From Spirochaetia bacterium UBA5368 (lineage in GTDB: Bacteria > Spirochaetota > UBA4802 > UBA5368): 8,838 nt of DNA. The notes beneath the pieces are model-generated. The model did no database searches, had not been told where the DNA came from, and was given only the letters and a program-made list of their open reading frames with translations. This document shows, piece by piece, positions 6,641 to 8,838 of the stretch. The position numbers were made by a program, and so were the translations under genes. The first letter of the stretch is position 1; each line of letters starts with the position of its first letter. The stretch covers positions 68,791-77,628 of the forward strand of contig DHPI01000022.1 of NCBI GenBank assembly GCA_002407865.1. The letters run 5' to 3'.

Positions 6641-7660
6641 TTACAGCGATGATGTATTCCCGTTATTTTTATCGGACTGTGTCAGCTTTCTTTCGCCTTC
6701 ATAATAGCTTTTCGCGACGGAAAACGGAAGATCGTAGTCCTGACGCGCGTTCCACATGATGAATCCCTTTACGCCTGCATCGTGTACCGCTCTGATTTGT
6801 GCGGCGATATATTCATCGTACGTCAGTTTTGAAGCGCCGAGTTTCATCTTGAATGCCTGAATGTAGGTGACAATCTCCGCGTTTTTTGTCCGTTCCCTGG
6901 CCTTTTTCGATGTAATGAATACCGTATGGTAGGGATCGCCCATGAGCTGTTTGCTCCATGTATAATGCGACGGATACGCCATCGGGCATATGATATCGAC
7001 GACTTTGTCTAATCCCTCCATGCGCTGGCCTATTGAGTCTTTCGTATTCAGCGGAATCCTGCCGAAAACATCGGCGGCCGTCTTCACGTCGTATTTTTTC
7101 ACCTGGTTTTTGGCCCTGGAAAGGAAGCCCTCGATAAAATTGTATTTATCGTCGTACGTGAGATGGCGCACGCTGCCGTAATCGTCGAACCGAATATAAT
7201 CGAACTGGATTTCCTTGAAGCCGTTCTGGCACGCTTTTTCGGCAAGTTGCAGTTTTTGCTGTATGTCGCTCTCGGGAACCGGGTATTTTTTAAGGCCATC
7301 GGCAAATACGACAATACGCGCAATAGGATGGATGCCGTTGGCAAGGCAGATGTCGACATTCTCCTTCGGCACCATGCATTCGGCGGAACGGGGAAGCTGA
7401 ATGTCGAGCACCATCGTGTTAAGATGAGCCGCTTTTGCTTTATTGACTAACGCGGTGAGCTTTGCCGTATTACGGGCTGAATCGATGGTGAGGTATATTC
7501 CTTTATAAAATTCCGGATAACGGTACAATCCGGTCTTATTGGTCTCGTTTTTTAGCTCGGTAACGGTATCCCTGTTCTGGCTCCATATGTCGCTTATCGT
7601 CTCGAAAGTAAAAAACGCCACCAGAGCCAGCGGCATTAACAAAAATAGCTTTTTTTTCAT
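6641..7660 (-). CDS. Exported DUF4015-type protein (putative glycoside hydrolase)
   Basis: The 339-residue protein has an N-terminal Lys-rich start and hydrophobic stretch (about residues 5-22), a signal peptide or anchor, so it should act outside the cytoplasm. The rest matches the DUF4015 putative glycosyl hydrolase family, a TIM-barrel group related to other glycan-active families. Markers are KGIYLT (53-58), GIHPIARIVVFADG (109-122), IQFDYIRFDDYG (151-162), AADVFG (195-200), CPMAYPSHY (225-233) and the last barrel strand GFIMWNARQDY (299-309). The first-strand segment reads NTMVLDIQLPRS (81-92), where the family usually has an acidic VIDVKDD-type motif, so activity may be altered. The ATG at 7660 has AGGAGA (7670-7665) four bases upstream. 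The gene stands alone, converging on the lipoprotein pair. Substrate and activity are unproven even for the family. Confidence 0.85.
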   Translation of the reverse strand: MKKKLFLLMPLALVAFFTFETISDIWSQNRDTVTELKNETNKTGLYRYPEFYKGIYLTIDSARNTAKLTALVNKAKAAHLNTMVLDIQLPRSAECMVPKENVDICLANGIHPIARIVVFADGLKKYPVPESDIQQKLQLAEKACQNGFKEIQFDYIRFDDYGSVRHLTYDDKYNFIEGFLSRAKNQVKKYDVKTAADVFGRIPLNTKDSIGQRMEGLDKVVDIICPMAYPSHYTWSKQLMGDPYHTVFITSKKARERTKNAEIVTYIQAFKMKLGASKLTYDEYIAAQIRAVHDAGVKGFIMWNARQDYDLPFSVAKSYYEGERKLTQSDKNNGNTSSL

Positions 7661-7689
7661 GTTTTCTCCTGAATTTGTGATTTACTTAT

Positions 7690-7929
7690 TTATAGTCGTC
7701 TGGAAAATAGGGCTTGTTCATCAAAAATTTTTCCTTTCATGAGTATTTGCTGCATTTTCCCGGGCACTCGGACGTAATAGAGAATGAATGGTGCGTGTCC
7801 ACGTTGCTGTATCGATGAAATAACGGGCAGACGGGTACGGTCAATGATATTTTCCTTTTCATAATTAAAAACTCCAATTTTGACAGCGTATTTATTGCAT
7901 CCATTTTTTTTAATGTTGGCAGTTCTATT
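7690..7929 (-). pseudogene. Start-less open frame, possible gene remnant
   Basis: The minus strand is open for 79 codons ending at a TAA (7692-7690), 29 bases before the DUF4015 ATG. The last ~60 codons read like protein, for example IIDRTRLPVISSIQQR and FILYYVRVPGKMQQILMKG. There is no ATG, GTG or TTG in the first half, and the frame is closed upstream by a TAA inside the palindrome. An overlapping 55-codon ATG frame (7904-7737) looks less protein-like. This may be the 3' end of a decayed gene or chance. Confidence 0.2.
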
Positions 7930-7944
7930 TTATTATACTATATT
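7916..7944 (+). promoter_or_regulatory. Predicted sigma-70 promoter for yqeY-dnaG
   Basis: TTGGCA (7916-7921) and TATATT (7939-7944) each match 5 of 6 consensus bases with a 17-base spacer, giving a start near 7951 and a leader of about 88 bases. The -10 lies inside the left arm of the 16-bp inverted repeat. A second TATAAT (7957-7962) occurs in the right arm but lacks a good -35. Confidence 0.5.
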
Positions 7945-7964
7945 ATCATAATATAGTATAATAA
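7930..7964. repeat. Perfect 16-bp inverted repeat with 3-base centre
   Basis: TTATTATACTATATTA (7930-7945) and TAATATAGTATAATAA (7949-7964) are exact reverse complements around TCA. Allowing one T-G pair, the symmetry continues three more bases on each side (7926-7968). It overlaps the predicted yqeY -10 and start site. A stem of almost pure A-T with no T-run after it does not look like an intrinsic terminator; an operator for a dimeric repressor or a cruciform-prone site fits better. Confidence 0.85.
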
Positions 7965-8038
7965 GATAATAAATTTAAAAAAACGGAAAACGGCATTGCT
8001 GTTTGTAAAAAAATTATATACATTGAAAAGAGGTTCCC

Positions 8039-8488
8039 ATGAGCTTGTTGTCAAAAATTGAAAGCGACTTGCGGGAAGCTATTCTCAGTAAAAATGAAGA
8101 GAGGGTTCGCACTCTTCGGATGGTAAAATCGGATATACTGTATGAAAAAAAGAAGGGTACTGCCGATCTTCCCGACGACAGGGTTTTAGAGATTGTCCAG
8201 CGGGCCGCGAAGAAGCGAAAGGAAGCGATTGAGGAATTTGAGAAGGCGGGCAGAAACGATCTCGCCGCGAAGGAAAAAGAAGAGCTGCTGATAATAGAAG
8301 AATATCTTCCTGTCCAGTTGAGCGAAGAGCAGGTTGCCGCGGCAATAGATGAGAAAATCCGGTCAATGGGCGAGATTTCCCAAAAGGATTTCGGCAGGAT
8401 TATGGGAATGCTCATGAAAGAATTCAAGGGACAGGTCGACGGCGCTCTCGTGAAAAAGGTGCTGACGCAACGTCTTGAAAATTTGTAA
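8039..8488 (+). CDS. yqeY: GatB/YqeY domain protein
   Basis: The 149-residue protein has the usual YqeY length and sequence. It starts MSLLSKIESDLREAILSKNE, continues with the family's RTLRMVKSDI helix and the EEFEKAGRNDLAAKEKEEL region, then LIIEEYLPVQLSEEQV, and ends in the DFGRIMGMLMKEFKGQVDG segment with VKKVL close to the C-terminus. The family resembles the C-terminal helical domain of GatB, the tRNA-binding part of the Asp/Glu-tRNA amidotransferase, but stand-alone YqeY has no amidotransferase catalytic domain and its exact role is not established. The ATG is preceded by AAAGAGG (8027-8033) with 5 bases of spacing. It lies 59 bases upstream of dnaG on the same strand, a common bacterial arrangement in which rpsU often comes first; here rpsU is absent and a long AT-rich leader takes its place. 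Confidence 0.95.
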   Translation: MSLLSKIESDLREAILSKNEERVRTLRMVKSDILYEKKKGTADLPDDRVLEIVQRAAKKRKEAIEEFEKAGRNDLAAKEKEELLIIEEYLPVQLSEEQVAAAIDEKIRSMGEISQKDFGRIMGMLMKEFKGQVDGALVKKVLTQRLENL

Positions 8489-8547
8489 TACCGGTATGTG
8501 ACGTAGCGTAGCTGACAAAACAACGTATAGACTATTCGAGAGGATTC

Positions 8548-8838
8548 TTGTCGATACCAAGGGAAACCATAGAAATAATTCGGGATAGAGCACATATCGA
8601 GGATATCGTTCGAAAATACGTCCCCTCTCTTCAGAAAAAAGGGAAAAATTTCGTAGGATTATGCCCATTTCATAAGGAAAAAACCCCTTCCTTTACTGTT
8701 TCACCCGATAAGCAGATATTCTATTGTTTCGGGTGCCATGCGGGCGGGAATGTGTATACGTTTATTTCCAAGATCGAGCGGCTGAATTTTCCCGAAAGCG
8801 TGCGTTTTCTCGGCGGACTCGTGGGGGGTTCTGTACGT
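8548..8838 (+). CDS. dnaG: DNA primase DnaG, N-terminal part (cut by the window end)
   Basis: DnaG makes the RNA primers for Okazaki fragments with the replicative helicase. The visible 97 codons cover the N-terminal CHC2 zinc-binding domain: IPRETIEIIRDRAHIEDIV at the start, then GLCPFHKEKTPSFTVSP and IFYCFGCHAGGNVYTFI. The zinc ligands are C39, H42, C60 and C63, all present. The TOPRIM catalytic and C-terminal helicase-binding domains lie beyond the window. I chose the TTG at 8548 because it gives the usual short lead before the I-P-R/E segment and has GAGAGGA at 8538-8544, though only 3 bases away. The frame is closed upstream by a TAG at 8509, and the only other alternative start, a CTG at 8512, lacks a ribosome-binding site. 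No terminator separates it from yqeY, so the two are likely one operon. Confidence 0.95.
   Translation, partial: MSIPRETIEIIRDRAHIEDIVRKYVPSLQKKGKNFVGLCPFHKEKTPSFTVSPDKQIFYCFGCHAGGNVYTFISKIERLNFPESVRFLGGLVGGSVR

Larger units (their letters stand above)
7661..8038. other. AT-rich intergenic region between the DUF4015 gene and yqeY
   Basis: This 378-base gap separates divergent genes. The half nearer the DUF4015 gene has ordinary composition and carries an open frame without a start codon on the minus strand (7690-7929). The half from about 7855 to 8030 is strongly AT-rich and contains a long perfect inverted repeat and a likely promoter for yqeY. No convincing -35/-10 pair was found for the DUF4015 gene; a TATAAA at 7694-7689 (minus) lacks a -35. 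No tRNA or recognisable riboswitch is visible. Confidence 0.7.

Noticed and set aside
7781..7870. Short plus-strand frame of about 26 codons containing CPRCC in the yqeY upstream gap
   Set aside because: No ribosome-binding site and too short to distinguish from chance.
7926..7968. The long inverted repeat as an intrinsic terminator
   Set aside because: The stem is nearly all A-T and has no following T-run on either strand, and it lies upstream of, not after, the flanking genes.
8014..8595. 193-codon minus-strand frame over yqeY and the start of dnaG
   Set aside because: Antisense to two recognised conserved genes, Ser/Phe-rich shadow composition.
1..8838. CRISPR arrays, insertion sequences, tRNA or rRNA genes
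   Set aside because: No regularly spaced repeats, no transposase-like frame, and no recognisable tRNA or rRNA sequence on reading both strands.

Overview
The window looks like chromosomal DNA of a Gram-negative-type bacterium with mid-range GC. Two predicted lipoproteins and two further exported or membrane-anchored proteins point to a cell envelope with a periplasm. The weak lipobox of the second lipoprotein and the mix of genes would suit a spirochaete-like lineage, but that is a low-confidence guess. No mobile element, CRISPR array, tRNA or rRNA is visible.

Layout. (1) Positions 1-1929, plus strand: an unrecognised 395-residue protein with an Ala/acid-rich linker, then a 236-residue protein ending in a SEC-C zinc motif. 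(2) Positions 1932-4344, minus strand: a small membrane-anchored protein of unknown function followed, after a single base, by recG, the branch-migrating DNA helicase. recG and the SEC-C gene converge, and their stop codons share one 12-bp palindrome. (3) Positions 4345-4544: a divergent control region with a near-consensus sigma-70 promoter on each strand, a repeated 10-mer and two inverted repeats. (4) Positions 4545-6586, plus strand: a lipoprotein built of four tandem PPC-like domains, overlapping by 4 bases a second small lipoprotein. (5) Positions 6641-7660, minus strand: an exported DUF4015-type (putative glycoside hydrolase) protein. (6) Positions 7661-8038: an AT-rich gap with a perfect 16-bp inverted repeat around a likely promoter. 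(7) From 8039, plus strand: yqeY, then the 5' end of dnaG (TTG start), cut by the window end.

How the genes fit together. recG serves replication and repair, and yqeY-dnaG is the front of a macromolecular-synthesis-type cluster without rpsU next to it. The central lipoprotein pair is the least explained part: repeated beta-sandwich adhesion or binding modules on a lipid anchor, with no enzyme domain, co-translated with a small secreted partner. I see no clear new defence or mobile system. The strongest unexplained signals are the lipoprotein pair, the 16-bp palindrome upstream of yqeY and the structured divergent promoter region.
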